Assembly: GCA_033344775.1 (NCBI GenBank)
Contig: JAWPMT010000006.1
Span: forward strand, 186,001-250,000
Reading direction: 5' to 3'
From: Cytophagales bacterium
GTDB lineage: Bacteria > Bacteroidota > Bacteroidia > Cytophagales > Cyclobacteriaceae
Length of the DNA: 64,000 nt
Shown: positions 8,994 to 16,603 of the stretch, piece by piece
How the letters are laid out: each line of letters begins with the position of its first letter
How positions within the stretch are numbered: the first letter of the stretch is position 1
Made by a program: the position numbers and the translations under genes
The notes under the pieces: generated by a model
Told to the model about the DNA's origin: nothing
The model's input: the letters and a program-made list of their open reading frames with translations, nothing else
Databases searched by the model: none

Positions 8994-9548
8994 ATGATGA
9001 AGAAAAAAGTCAAAGTTTTAATTGGGATTGGCGTCGTATTATTTGTGGTCATGATTGTTGCCTTCACGCCATCGGCAATGGAGCGTCATGTAAACAGAAG
9101 GACCTTTGCTGCTTCTAAGGCTGATGTATGGGCAGTGATATCGGATGTAGCTAACTATCACCAATATGCAACCGGCCTTACCGGAGTGACCATCCTCTCG
9201 GGAGAAGGCAAAGGAATGATCCGTTCGTGTTCAGACGAGTTAGGATCCTGGAAAGAAACCTGCACGGCCTGGAATGAAGGGACCTCTTATTCATTCAATG
9301 TCCATACGGGAAAGGATTATCCGTATCCCTTTAAAACATTCCGCGGAACCTGGAGCATCAATGATTTGCATTTGGATCAAGCGGAATTGGTGATCGAATT
9401 TGAATACCAATTCCCCTATCGATGGATGAGCTGGCTATTCAGCGGGGCCACCCACAAGGCCATAGACGAAGGCAATAACACACTGATCAAAAACTGGGAA
9501 CGGGCCATTCTCCAAAAAGCCAGTTTAATCAGTCAAACAGATGAATGA
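8994..9548 (+). CDS. SRPBCC (START-like) family protein, membrane-anchored
   Basis: A protein of 184 residues with an N-terminal membrane anchor (KVLIGIGVVLFVVMIVAFTP). It continues into a START-like ligand-binding fold: RRTFAASKADVWAVISDVAN, a central GKGMIRSCSDELGSWKETC, and the long C-terminal helix ATHKAIDEGNNTLIKNWERA. Such domains form a hydrophobic pocket for lipids or polyketides; the ligand here is not predictable. ATG ATG at 8994/8997 gives two equivalent starts. It lies 73 bp after the membrane AraC gene and may share its regulation. Good confidence in fold, low in role. Confidence 0.8.
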   Translation: MMKKKVKVLIGIGVVLFVVMIVAFTPSAMERHVNRRTFAASKADVWAVISDVANYHQYATGLTGVTILSGEGKGMIRSCSDELGSWKETCTAWNEGTSYSFNVHTGKDYPYPFKTFRGTWSINDLHLDQAELVIEFEYQFPYRWMSWLFSGATHKAIDEGNNTLIKNWERAILQKASLISQTDE

Positions 9549-10043
9549 TTTTATGCTTGTAAAAACCCCTCATGCGTTCTGCAATGCCATTAAGCTAAGA
9601 TTCGCCTACGTGACCCGGTCTGGCGTGACCCGGTCTGGCGTGACCCGGTCACTGCGAAGAATTGAATCGGACCGCCTGGTCGGTCAACACCGAAGCGGCA
9701 GTCTTTCTGAATTTCTGCTTCGAAACCATATTTGAGATTGCTTCTTAACATCGCAATGACGGCCCTGTTTCTTAGCTTAATGTCATTGATGCGGGCTGTA
9801 TGAGGGGGTGGAATTTATCAAAAAGCTTGTGTGAACAGATGGAAAGAGAATTTTAGTGAAACGGTAGGATTTATATAAGAACAAATGCAAACGAGCCCCA
9901 CGAAGCCGGAGGCTTACGCAGAACGATGATTTCATTCACTGGTTATTTGCAAGAACCCGTCTATCTTGCTTTTGCCACACTCAACAGATAATAGTTGCAT
10001 AGGATATTAGTCAGGGCTACTTTACCATTGAACCTCTAGCCTT
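9549..10043. other. Spacer with repeats, no convincing gene
   Basis: About 495 bp without a gene. It holds a 15-bp tandem repeat at 9609-9650 and, at about 9731-9763, a sequence of the type gagattgcttc...atcgcaatgacg. The latter resembles a widespread Bacteroidota intergenic repeat. The remainder shows no coding signal. Confidence 0.6.
9609..9650 (+). repeat. 15-bp tandem repeat, 2.8 units
   Basis: The unit CGTGACCCGGTCTGG occurs twice in full and then as 12 bases, without mismatch. Similar words recur at 61560-61582 (ggcgtgaccca, acgtgacc). This suggests decayed copies of one dispersed sequence family rather than a local satellite. Confidence 0.85.
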
Positions 10044-11654
10044 GTGACCCAGAAGTATATCCCACGAAACCTAATCTCGATCAGTCTTCTAGCCATTATG
10101 GCCCTTGGATTGATCTTGGGAAATGTGGTGCTCTCGAAAAACCTGGCTTCAGCAAGAGAATACCGGATACAAAAGGTTCAAGACAATACAGTTCGGGAGT
10201 TCAGACGTATCATTCAACAGTTCGGGTTATTCGTTGCTTCGACACGATCATTTATGAATCAGGGAAATTTTCCTTCTCAGAAGGACCTGTTCAAATACAT
10301 GAAGGAAGCATCATTGGGCTCTGAACTGGCAGGTAAGTACATCTTATCTGTGATGGATTCCACGCATAATTTTAATTATTCTTTTGATCATTACCGGATC
10401 AATCCATCTGATCTAGTTGGTAGATCGCTTTTAGATTTCACGGACTCCACAGCTTTAATCAAATACCGTCAGGTCATGATGGACGATCAGTTGCACTTAT
10501 TTAAACCACACAATTTGGTGGAAGGCAAAGTGGGCATATCCATCAACTTTCGACTCTTAAATGGGGGTTTACCAGTCGGATACGTCATTCCAATTATAGA
10601 TTTTAAATCCGCCCTGGATGAAGTCTACAATCAACCATTTGTAGAGGATTTTGTATTTCATTTCTGTACGGGTACAGGAATAGATTTTGATCGCGAGCAG
10701 GTGTATGACGGCTCAAAAGTCTATCATGATCGAGTTGATCCCTTGTACTACGCAAACTTCCCTCTCGAACAAGATGACTTTGTCTATAGTGATTTCAACA
10801 TCTACGGCTTTGATTTCCGAATTGGTACCGCTTACAAACATCAGACGCCTTTTAATTGGATTCCTTTTGTGTCAGGAGTTTGGTTTATGATTCTGGTCAT
10901 CCTAACGATCTATATCAATCATCAATCTGCTTTACTGGAAACAACAAATGATGAATTAAAAATTGCTAACGCCGCCAAAATTAAATTCTTCTCGATTCTG
11001 GGACATGATGTGAAAAGTCCCCTGACACAAATACATACGATTCTGTCCGTTCACCGGACTGGAAAAGTAAGCACAGAGTTGGTTAATACACACTTACAAC
11101 AACTTTCAGCCGCGACTGCCAACACCCTCAAGCTCGTAGACCACCTGTTGGAATGGGCGCAATTGAACACCGAGAAAGAACAACCCGACATCCAAAAAGT
11201 GGATCTTTTGAAAGTACTTGAACGAGTTGTTCAACTACATCAGACTGCTGCGACATTAAAGGAAATCGATCTGCGGAGCGAATTAAAATCCTCGATGATC
11301 ATCCAGGGCGATGGAAATATGTTGGAAACCATTTTCCGAAATTTAGTAGGCAATGCGTTGAAATTTACCGAACGAAAAGGAGCCATCGTAATACGAGGGA
11401 CGCTTGAAAACAAGCAGGTTGTGATTGAAATCATAGATTCAGGGGTGGGCATGACACCCCAGCAAGTTTCAAGAATATTTGAATTTAACAAAGAAGAGCA
11501 CTCCAGAGGTACCGAGGGTGAAAAAGGAACAGGTTTTGGGATGGTCCTGGTCAAAGAATATTTGGATATCCACAAAGGCAATATTCAAATCAAGAGTGAC
11601 AAAGATGTTGGCTCCACTTTCACGATCACTTTGCCCATAGAAAGGAGCAATTGA
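10044..11654 (+). CDS. Sensor histidine kinase with periplasmic sensor domain
   Basis: Membrane two-component sensor kinase. A first membrane helix (ISISLLAIMALGLILGNVVL) leads into a periplasmic domain of about 230 residues, CHASE-like in length and layout but not clearly assignable. The second helix is at about 275 (FVSGVWFMILVILTIYI). HisKA follows with the phospho-acceptor histidine in FFSILGHDVKSPLTQI. Then the HATPase_c domain has an N-box GDGNMLETIFRNLVGNALKF, G1 DSGVGM and G2 GEKGTGFGMVLVKEYL. The start is GTG at 10044. No response regulator is adjacent, so it is an orphan kinase. The 536-residue length is complete. Confidence 0.92.
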   Translation: MTQKYIPRNLISISLLAIMALGLILGNVVLSKNLASAREYRIQKVQDNTVREFRRIIQQFGLFVASTRSFMNQGNFPSQKDLFKYMKEASLGSELAGKYILSVMDSTHNFNYSFDHYRINPSDLVGRSLLDFTDSTALIKYRQVMMDDQLHLFKPHNLVEGKVGISINFRLLNGGLPVGYVIPIIDFKSALDEVYNQPFVEDFVFHFCTGTGIDFDREQVYDGSKVYHDRVDPLYYANFPLEQDDFVYSDFNIYGFDFRIGTAYKHQTPFNWIPFVSGVWFMILVILTIYINHQSALLETTNDELKIANAAKIKFFSILGHDVKSPLTQIHTILSVHRTGKVSTELVNTHLQQLSAATANTLKLVDHLLEWAQLNTEKEQPDIQKVDLLKVLERVVQLHQTAATLKEIDLRSELKSSMIIQGDGNMLETIFRNLVGNALKFTERKGAIVIRGTLENKQVVIEIIDSGVGMTPQQVSRIFEFNKEEHSRGTEGEKGTGFGMVLVKEYLDIHKGNIQIKSDKDVGSTFTITLPIERSN

Positions 11655-11750
11655 TACACAAATCCCGTACCTGTTAGGGGTTTGCAACCCTTACAGGGTT
11701 GTCTCCCTTCCCCCCCCAATCACCATCAACTCATCCTCTACTTAATTTCA

Positions 11751-11977
11751 AGCGTCATACCGGTTTTTGCCGGCTTAAATTCCGAAGGAAATCGAAAAAT
11801 GTCCGGCGGCCCGCGTAGGGTATCTAATTCACGCTCAATCCCTGATTACGAATCAATGAATCTATATTCATCCTCTATGAGATCTAAAAAAGCAAACAAC
11901 GCAGGCAGTGCCTTCAAGAACACCTGAAACAAAATTGAGCGTCATACCGGTTTTTGCCGGCTTAAATTCCGAAGGAA
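11751..11977. repeat. 40-bp perfect direct repeat within a local duplication
   Basis: The 40 bases at 11751-11790 recur exactly at 11938-11977 and contain a small CCGGTTTTTGCCGG hairpin. Around them, 11716-11740 resembles 12017-12041, and 11867-11930 resembles 12032-12095. So the 3' end of the leftward gene at 11962 and its flank appear to have been duplicated and then to have diverged. Confidence 0.8.
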
Positions 11978-12210
11978 GTTGGTAAAAGACCGGTATCTCT
12001 TTCGACGCTCTTTCCCCTAATCACCAACAACTCATCCTCTACGACATCCAGAAAACTAAACAACGCCGGTAGCGCCCTCAAAAACACCTGAAACTCCGCT
12101 CCCATTTCCGCACCCTCCCGACTCACTTCATCTAAGGTAAGCCTCCGAATCATACGGCTGATCAACCTGACGTCCGTCCCCTCCAGCAGCTCCACCAGCT
12201 CCAAAACCAT
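11962..12210 (-). CDS. Small conserved-looking protein beside an XRE regulator
   Basis: Not recognised. With ATG at 12210 it has 82 residues, rich in leucine and acidic groups: MVLELVELLEGTDVRLISRM, IRRLTLDEVSREGAEMG, then FQVFLRALPALFSFLDVVED. An upstream TTG at 12288 would add LPKSYPITEP but would overlap the divergent XRE gene by 48 bases. The divergent arrangement with a 75-residue HTH protein recalls regulator/partner or toxin-antitoxin pairs, but no known toxin fold is visible. A degenerate copy of its C-terminal region (QVFLKALPALF-type) is readable on the same strand at about 11867-11926, evidence of the duplication noted here. Confidence 0.5.
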   Translation of the reverse strand: MVLELVELLEGTDVRLISRMIRRLTLDEVSREGAEMGAEFQVFLRALPALFSFLDVVEDELLVIRGKSVERDTGLLPTSFGI

Positions 12211-12240
12211 CGGTTCCGTGATTGGGTAAGATTTGGGCAG

Positions 12241-12468
12241 GTGGATTGTTTTGGTACGAAAGACGAACTTAAAACCAGGATCGATCAACGAATCATTGAG
12301 CTAAGAACTGAAAAGGGCTGGAGCCAATCCGATCTCGCCAGGGCTTGCGGTAAGGATCGTCAGGCGATTGAAAAACTGGAGAATGGTAAAGTGAATCCTA
12401 CGCTTTACAGTTTATATGAAGTGGCCAAGGCTTTGGATGTTCATCCGAAGGTATTGTTGGATTTTTAG
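12241..12468 (+). CDS. XRE/Cro-type helix-turn-helix regulator
   Basis: A 75-residue DNA-binding protein that is little more than one HTH_3 domain: IIELRTEKGWSQSDLARACG, then KDRQAIEKLENGKVNPTLYS and LYEVAKALDVHPKVLLDF. The conserved W-S-Q-x-x-L-A and E-N-G-K patterns are intact, so it should bind DNA as a dimer. The start is GTG at 12241; no in-frame ATG is available before the domain. It is transcribed away from the small protein at 11962 with only 30 bp between the likely starts, so it probably controls both. Confidence 0.85.
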   Translation: MDCFGTKDELKTRIDQRIIELRTEKGWSQSDLARACGKDRQAIEKLENGKVNPTLYSLYEVAKALDVHPKVLLDF

Positions 12469-12573
12469 TTGGCCGAGTAAGCAATGGAAAGAAGAAGCCG
12501 CTAGGTAAAGATTAAAGATCTTTGTATGGCGCATATCCCGAAGAGTATGCACTATACACCTTGTTATGATTTA

Positions 12574-12710
12574 TTATTCAATTTTAATTTTCACGTAGTT
12601 CACAAAGGCTGAACAAGCTACTAACATAAATTTTGCATCCTCAAAAGTGACTTCAATATCATCTTCTAAAAGTTAATGACGAATTCTTCGTGAATCGCTT
12701 GTATATCCAT
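12574..12710 (-). pseudogene. Possible frameshifted small gene
   Basis: Reading leftward from ATG 12710 gives MDIQAIHEEFVINF and a stop. Shifting frame just after this gives EDDIEVTFEDAKFMLVACSA and FVNYVKIKIE before a stop at 12574. The two pieces join into a plausible 45-residue polypeptide, so this may be a small gene with one frameshift, or chance. The surrounding 12469-12888 spacer shows nothing else convincing. Confidence 0.3.
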
Positions 12711-12888
12711 ATAAAGCACACCTTGATTTACGATTACAATATAACCCACACCCCTTCAATCATCAATCCATTTCTGTGAAAATTAGAAAGCAGAGCGTTT
12801 GTACAGAAAAGAAGATACTCCCCGAACTTCATAAATCTCAAAACAACTTTCGTAATAACTTAATATCCACTTAAATTTGCGGTTCGTT

Positions 12889-12963
12889 CGGGATGTGGCG
12901 CAGCCCGGTTAGCGCACCACTTTAGGGTAGTGGGGGCCGCTGGTTCGAATCCAGTCATCCCGA
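12889..12963 (+). tRNA. tRNA-Pro, anticodon AGG
   Basis: A full cloverleaf folds without mismatch: acceptor CGGGATG/CATCCCG (7 bp), D-stem GCGC/GCGC, anticodon stem CCACT/AGTGG, variable GGGCC, T-stem GCTGG/CCAGT with one G-T pair, and T-loop TTCGAAT. The discriminator base is A at 12963. C1-G72, A73, G35, G36 and G37 are all proline identity features. The seven-base anticodon loop is TTAGGGT, so the anticodon at 12924-12926 reads AGG, an unusual A34 for a bacterial proline tRNA. The CCA end is not encoded. A strong terminator follows directly. Confidence 0.93.
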
Positions 12964-12972
12964 CAAGAAAGC

Positions 12973-13001
12973 AAAACCTGAGGTTCTTCCTCAGGTTTTT
13001 T
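12973..13001 (+). terminator. Rho-independent terminator of the tRNA gene
   Basis: Perfect 11-bp stem AAAACCTGAGG / CCTCAGGTTTT with a five-base loop, ending in a run of T, ten bases after the tRNA 3' end. Confidence 0.9.
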
Positions 13002-13108
13002 CGTTTACGGAAGTTTGTGAATGCATTCATAGAAACCTGAGTAAACGAAAGAACGCGCCTAAGCGCTTGTTTTGCGTTCGGAATTTTTGAGTCTTCTGGA
13101 TCACTGTA

Positions 13109-13213
13109 AGTCATCCCGACGAACGAAAGCTGATCAAATGATGGTCAGCTTTTTTTATTGAATTGAGTTAATGGGCGGCCAGGCCGATGCACTGGACACG
13201 GCCCACTAGGCGT
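13109..13213 (+). repeat. tRNA-Pro 3'-end relic, terminator and dispersed-repeat 3' module (copy A)
   Basis: AGTCATCCCGAC (13109-13120) equals the last bases of the tRNA-Pro gene plus one. It is followed by a terminator hairpin (AAAGCTGA / TCAGCTTT, 13126-13152, then T-rich). From 13143 to 13213 the sequence is nearly identical to 41013-41083, the 3' end of long repeat copy C. Directly after it, 13218-13238 (gttcaaattccagtcatcac) again resembles the tRNA T-loop and 3' end. So two partial tRNA-Pro ends lie within 280 bp of the intact gene. Confidence 0.75.
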
Positions 13214-13238
13214 ACCTGTTCAAATTCCAGTCATCACA

Positions 13239-13708
13239 ACATGACCAAGAAGGTTTTTCTACTTGTATAAAGGCATTTTACCTCTAAAAGAAAGAGCAAC
13301 CCAGTAAAAACCAGATTGCTCCCAAAACAACTAAATATGCAGTCGAGCGACTGCAATTGCGGCGAAGTTAGCCATAAAGTCTGGCAATTACGGACGCAGT
13401 ACTCCCCCATGAATGAGGAACGAGCACTACTTCAGGCACTTTGGACAGACTGATGACCTCATATTGATGAAATTAAAAATGGCCGATACACTTCACAAAA
13501 GCTAAGTCAGTGGCCAACTGGCGTCTGATCGCCTCTTTTTAAAGTCATTCGCATACATCAATATTTGTCTCTCAACAGAAAGTCATAGTCAGTTGCTCGT
13601 AGCTAAACATGGGATATATGTAAATATCACCCATCATGATGTAAAGCTTTAGCCTGTCATAGTAAGGATTTTTGTAAGTGCTGAATACTGTCTGGTCAAA
13701 AAAAAGCA
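13239..13708. other. 470-bp spacer, nothing recognised
   Basis: No open frame with coding character on either strand, no clear hairpin-plus-T terminator and no match to the dispersed repeats. It may hold the upstream control region of the cupin gene. Confidence 0.5.
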
Positions 13709-14059
13709 ATGGAAAGTCCTGAATTAAAACCCGCGAAAGTCTATCAATTGTCCTATGCGGTGGATTACGAGCCGGGGACTACCATAGTTAAGCCAATCCT
13801 GACCAAAGACACAGGCAGTGTGAATATGTACTCCCTGGATAGAGGTGAAGTGTTTGAGGCTACTGTGTCTCCCTTTGATATCCTTATTCAGGTAATTGAA
13901 GGGGTGGCTGAGGTGAACATTGGAGAGAAGTCATACGAGCTTATTGCGGGACAGATCCTGATCATTCCTGCACATAGTTCTCATGAAATGAAGGCCAATG
14001 AACGTTTTAAAATGCTGCTGACGGTCATCAAATATGGCTATGAGGAAGTAAGTATTTAA
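13709..14059 (+). CDS. Small cupin-domain protein
   Basis: A single-domain cupin of 116 residues, probably a small-molecule or metal-binding protein. The beta-barrel core is readable: VNMYSLDRGEVFEATVSPFD, ILIQVIEGVAEVNIGEKSYE, then LIAGQILIIPAHSSHEMKAN. The second cupin motif (G-x5-P-x4-H-x-M) is intact. In the first motif the usual HxH pair is replaced (EVFEATVS), so metal binding may be altered. Single cupins of this kind are common near redox-stress genes. It heads a rightward stretch with the CsbD-like and cold-shock genes but shares no overlap with them. Confidence 0.85.
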   Translation: MESPELKPAKVYQLSYAVDYEPGTTIVKPILTKDTGSVNMYSLDRGEVFEATVSPFDILIQVIEGVAEVNIGEKSYELIAGQILIIPAHSSHEMKANERFKMLLTVIKYGYEEVSI

Positions 14060-14070
14060 TGGAATAAGAC

Positions 14071-14247
14071 ATGAGAAGTTGGCGGGAAATTAGGGTCATG
14101 ATGAAGTGGAGGTTTGCCAATCTCGACGATGCAGATTTTGAAATTGTCAATGGAGACAAGGAGCGAACGCTTGATCAATTGGCCAGCAAACTTCAAAAGA
14201 CCCGGGTAGAATTGGAACGGCTCATTGCGGAACTCCAACATTATTGA
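14071..14247 (+). CDS. CsbD-like small stress protein
   Basis: A short reading frame of 58 residues, beginning 12 bases after the cupin stop codon. It resembles the C-terminal part of the CsbD/YjbJ stress protein family: KWRFANLDDADFEIVNGDKE followed by LDQLASKLQKTRVELERLIA. The family pattern is roughly KWG-LTDDDLDVIxG, then a helix with L..KLQ and a terminal E-rich helix. The usual N-terminal NKDQIEG block is absent, so it is a divergent or shortened member. CsbD proteins are induced by general stress in many bacteria and their molecular role is unknown. The neighbourhood of cold-shock and sigma genes fits. Confidence 0.6.
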   Translation: MRSWREIRVMMKWRFANLDDADFEIVNGDKERTLDQLASKLQKTRVELERLIAELQHY

Positions 14248-14320
14248 GTGTTTTCGGATTCCTCTCCAATACCATCCGAAACCGAAAAAGTGAATAAATA
14301 AGAGTAATACAATAGATAGA

Positions 14321-14515
14321 ATGAAAGAAGGAACGGTTAAGTTTTTTAATGAATCAAAAGGTTTTGGATTTATCAAACCCAATGACTCCAGTTCAGATGT
14401 TTTTGTACACGAATCCGGACTTATAGATGACATTCGCGAAAATGACAGAGTGGAATTCGAACTCGAAAGGGGTAAGAAAGGAATGAATGCTGTGAATGTG
14501 AAAGTGATCAGCTAA
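14321..14515 (+). CDS. Cold-shock protein (single CSD, CspA type)
   Basis: A 64-residue nucleic-acid chaperone that binds single-stranded RNA and DNA. Both RNA-binding motifs are intact: RNP1 KGFGFI at residues 13-18 and RNP2 VFVH at about 27-30, within the family opening GTVKFFNESKGFGFI. The C-terminus VEFELERGKKGMNAVNVKV is complete. An 81-bp leader and a weak hairpin at 14539-14557 bracket the gene. It sits directly before an extra RpoD-type sigma gene, and a larger CSD protein is encoded at 18918. Confidence 0.95.
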   Translation: MKEGTVKFFNESKGFGFIKPNDSSSDVFVHESGLIDDIRENDRVEFELERGKKGMNAVNVKVIS

Positions 14516-14538
14516 TACAACATTGAATCCTGAATGAG

Positions 14539-14557
14539 GCCACTTGTAAAAAGTGGC
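14539..14557 (+). terminator. Weak hairpin between cold-shock and sigma genes
   Basis: GCCACTT / AAGTGGC, a 7-bp stem with a five-base loop, 24 bases after the cold-shock stop codon. The following bases (TTCGTCAT) are only moderately T-rich, so termination may be partial and allow read-through into the sigma gene. Confidence 0.45.
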
Positions 14558-14575
14558 TTCGTCATCTAGCCTCTC

Positions 14576-15445
14576 ATGAAGCAACTGAAAATACTTTTTC
14601 AGATCACTAACCGAACACTAACACTTGAGAAATACTTTCAAGAGGTCAGCAGACATGAGATGGTTTCGCCTGAAGAAGAAGTGATCCTTGCCCAAAGGAT
14701 ACGAGCTGGCGACCAGATCGCGTTGGAGAAGCTGACAAAGGCCAATCTCAGGTTTGTGGTCTCGGTTGCTAAGCAATATGATCGAGGAGTTCATAACCTG
14801 ACGCTTGGTGACCTTATCAGTGAGGGAAATATTGGCTTGATACGAGCCGCCACGAAATTTGATGAGTCGCGTGGGTTCAAATTTATCTCCTACGCCGTAT
14901 GGTGGATACGTCAGGCGATCATCTCTGCAATCAGTCAGCACTCGAGGATCGTTCGCCAACCCATGAACCGGGTCAATAGCTACAATCAAGTCATGCGGTC
15001 GGTTTCGGAACTGGAGCAAAAATATCAGCGGGAGCCAACGGATGGAGAGATTGCGGAGGCACTCGATTTCACGGAAGAGTTTGTCAAGGAAATTAAAGGA
15101 GTTGGAAGTAAACCGTCCTCACTTGATGCTCCGCTACATGCCGAAAGTGCGTCAACGCTAGTGGACTTAATACAGGACCAGGAATCGCCAGATCCTGAAG
15201 GGCCTGTTATTTTGAGCTCTGTGAAAATGGATATTGAAATGGTCCTGAATTCTTTGACGGATCGAGAGTCAGTGGTCCTGGAATTATTGTATGGCTTACG
15301 GGGCAGCCGGAGCATGTCTGGTGATGAAATTGCTACGCTGATGGACCTTTCTCGGGAACGCGTTCGGCAGATCAAGGAATGCGCCTTGACCAAATTGAGA
15401 CAAAAATTCAAAAATGCCCATCACCTCATGTCTCACCTGAGTTAG
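14576..15445 (+). CDS. RpoD-type sigma factor (secondary, group 2-like)
   Basis: Sigma-70 family protein of 289 residues, the size of Bacteroidota primary sigma factors. Region 1.2/2 shows ALEKLTKANLRFVVSVAKQY, then LGDLISEGNIGLIRAATKFD and FKFISYAVWWIRQAIISAIS. Region 3 follows (QREPTDGEIAEALDFT). Region 4 has DRESVVLELLYGLRGSR and the HTH MDLSRERVRQIKECALTKLR. Several spots differ from the strongly conserved phylum housekeeping factor, such as QYDRGVHNLTLGDLISEG and RQPMNRVNSYNQVMRSV. It is therefore more likely a stress-related paralogue than the essential RpoD. This fits its place behind a cold-shock gene. Confidence 0.92.
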   Translation: MKQLKILFQITNRTLTLEKYFQEVSRHEMVSPEEEVILAQRIRAGDQIALEKLTKANLRFVVSVAKQYDRGVHNLTLGDLISEGNIGLIRAATKFDESRGFKFISYAVWWIRQAIISAISQHSRIVRQPMNRVNSYNQVMRSVSELEQKYQREPTDGEIAEALDFTEEFVKEIKGVGSKPSSLDAPLHAESASTLVDLIQDQESPDPEGPVILSSVKMDIEMVLNSLTDRESVVLELLYGLRGSRSMSGDEIATLMDLSRERVRQIKECALTKLRQKFKNAHHLMSHLS

Positions 15446-15454
15446 TGATTGCTC

Positions 15455-16603
15455 TTAGGAAACCCTCATTCTTGTAGCATGTGGGTATTCTAATTCTCGA
15501 TTCTGAAATTCAAGGATTTCTTCCTTTTGAATCACTCCCTTCTCAACATTAATAGCGTTTTGAATAGTGGCGTTATTCTTCCATTCCATTTTGCCTGCAA
15601 TCACAGTAGGCAGGTGAACAATCAGAGCTGCTGAAATAGATCTCGTTGCACTTTCCCATAGGTAGCTAGGCGTATGATCCACCGCATAATAGTCCACATC
15701 ATCTACAGAAAACATGGGTCGTTTAAAGGTCGTTGGCTTGGCAAAGTAAAATCCCATGCCTTCATCACAGCTCACATCGATGATCAAACTTCCCTTTTTT
15801 AGATAGGACCTTTCTTCAAATGTGACAAAGTCCAGCGGCCTGTTTGGGTCTTGAAAAGTTCCATTGATGATGATTTCGGATTCGCTAATGAGCTCATTGA
15901 GAGGCCGGGTTGCCCCATCATGCTCCACAACGATCATTCTTGGCTCATCCTGTGTCCCTTTTCTGATACGTACATAATGCACGTCAAGTATCTCTTCCCT
16001 TACTTCATGGTCAGGTCTTTGCACACAGATGGTAATGTCTCGGAATCCGTGGGCTTTCAGGGCATAAATGGCCCCTCTGCTTACGGCCCCAAAGCTGAAA
16101 ATGATTACTTTTCGTTGGTTCCCGTAGTGGCCATCGATGCCTTTCAATTGCATGGCATGAAGAACAGCACAGTAGCCAGCCATCTCATTGTTCTTATAGA
16201 AAGTGTGCCGTCCCTTGAGTCCCGTCGGGGACCAAACGAACATGTCTTCAAATGCGATCAGGGTCAGTTTGCGATCGATTGCTGCCTGCGTTATCGCTCG
16301 TTGTTGGGCACAGTGAGGATAGCCCCAAATCACTCCTTCTTCCCTCAATTCCTCCAAGTCTGCCAGGACCGGTTTTGCAATGATCACGGAACCAACATCT
16401 TGCAATAGCTCACTTCTCGAAGCGAGGCCTCCGGAGAGCGCTGCCATTTCTTCGTCATCCATGTTGAACGGCTTGCCGTATCCTTTTTCAAAGATCAATT
16501 GCTCTCTGATGGGTAGCGGTAGCCTGGACAAATGGCCGGGATGAATGGGGTATCTGCGTTCATCTTCTTTTTGTGACGTGCCTACTACTCCGAATTTACT
16601 CAT
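15455..16603 (-). CDS. N5-(carboxyethyl)ornithine synthase-like dehydrogenase (AlaDH/PNT family)
   Basis: An opine-type dehydrogenase related to alanine dehydrogenase and transhydrogenase domains. The closest named type is N5-(carboxyethyl)ornithine synthase, which joins pyruvate and ornithine with NADPH. The N-terminus SKFGVVGTSQKEDERRYPIH carries the family K-E-x-E/D-x-R-x-P pattern. The Rossmann segment is KVIIFSFGAVSRGAIYALKA, followed by SEIIINGTFQDP and SLIIDVSCDEGMGF. A conserved middle IWGYPHCAQQRAITQAAIDR and FEDMFVWSP also match that enzyme. The length is 382 residues, longer than the lactococcal enzyme. It ends nose-to-nose with the sigma gene, 9 bases apart. Exact substrates are inferred from family. 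Confidence 0.8.
   Translation of the reverse strand: MSKFGVVGTSQKEDERRYPIHPGHLSRLPLPIREQLIFEKGYGKPFNMDDEEMAALSGGLASRSELLQDVGSVIIAKPVLADLEELREEGVIWGYPHCAQQRAITQAAIDRKLTLIAFEDMFVWSPTGLKGRHTFYKNNEMAGYCAVLHAMQLKGIDGHYGNQRKVIIFSFGAVSRGAIYALKAHGFRDITICVQRPDHEVREEILDVHYVRIRKGTQDEPRMIVVEHDGATRPLNELISESEIIINGTFQDPNRPLDFVTFEERSYLKKGSLIIDVSCDEGMGFYFAKPTTFKRPMFSVDDVDYYAVDHTPSYLWESATRSISAALIVHLPTVIAGKMEWKNNATIQNAINVEKGVIQKEEILEFQNRELEYPHATRMRVS

Noticed and set aside
9541-9735. 64-codon frame with SGVTRSGVTRS peptide
   Set aside because: Produced by the 15-bp tandem repeat; no family likeness and no start signal.
12860-13114. Leftward 84-codon frame across the tRNA
   Set aside because: It is the antisense reading of the tRNA-Pro gene (GMTGFEPAAP-type peptide), a well-known false gene.
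13143-13238. A second complete tRNA between repeat A and 13238
   Set aside because: Only a T-loop-like and 3' end-like part is present; no acceptor, D or anticodon stem could be paired.
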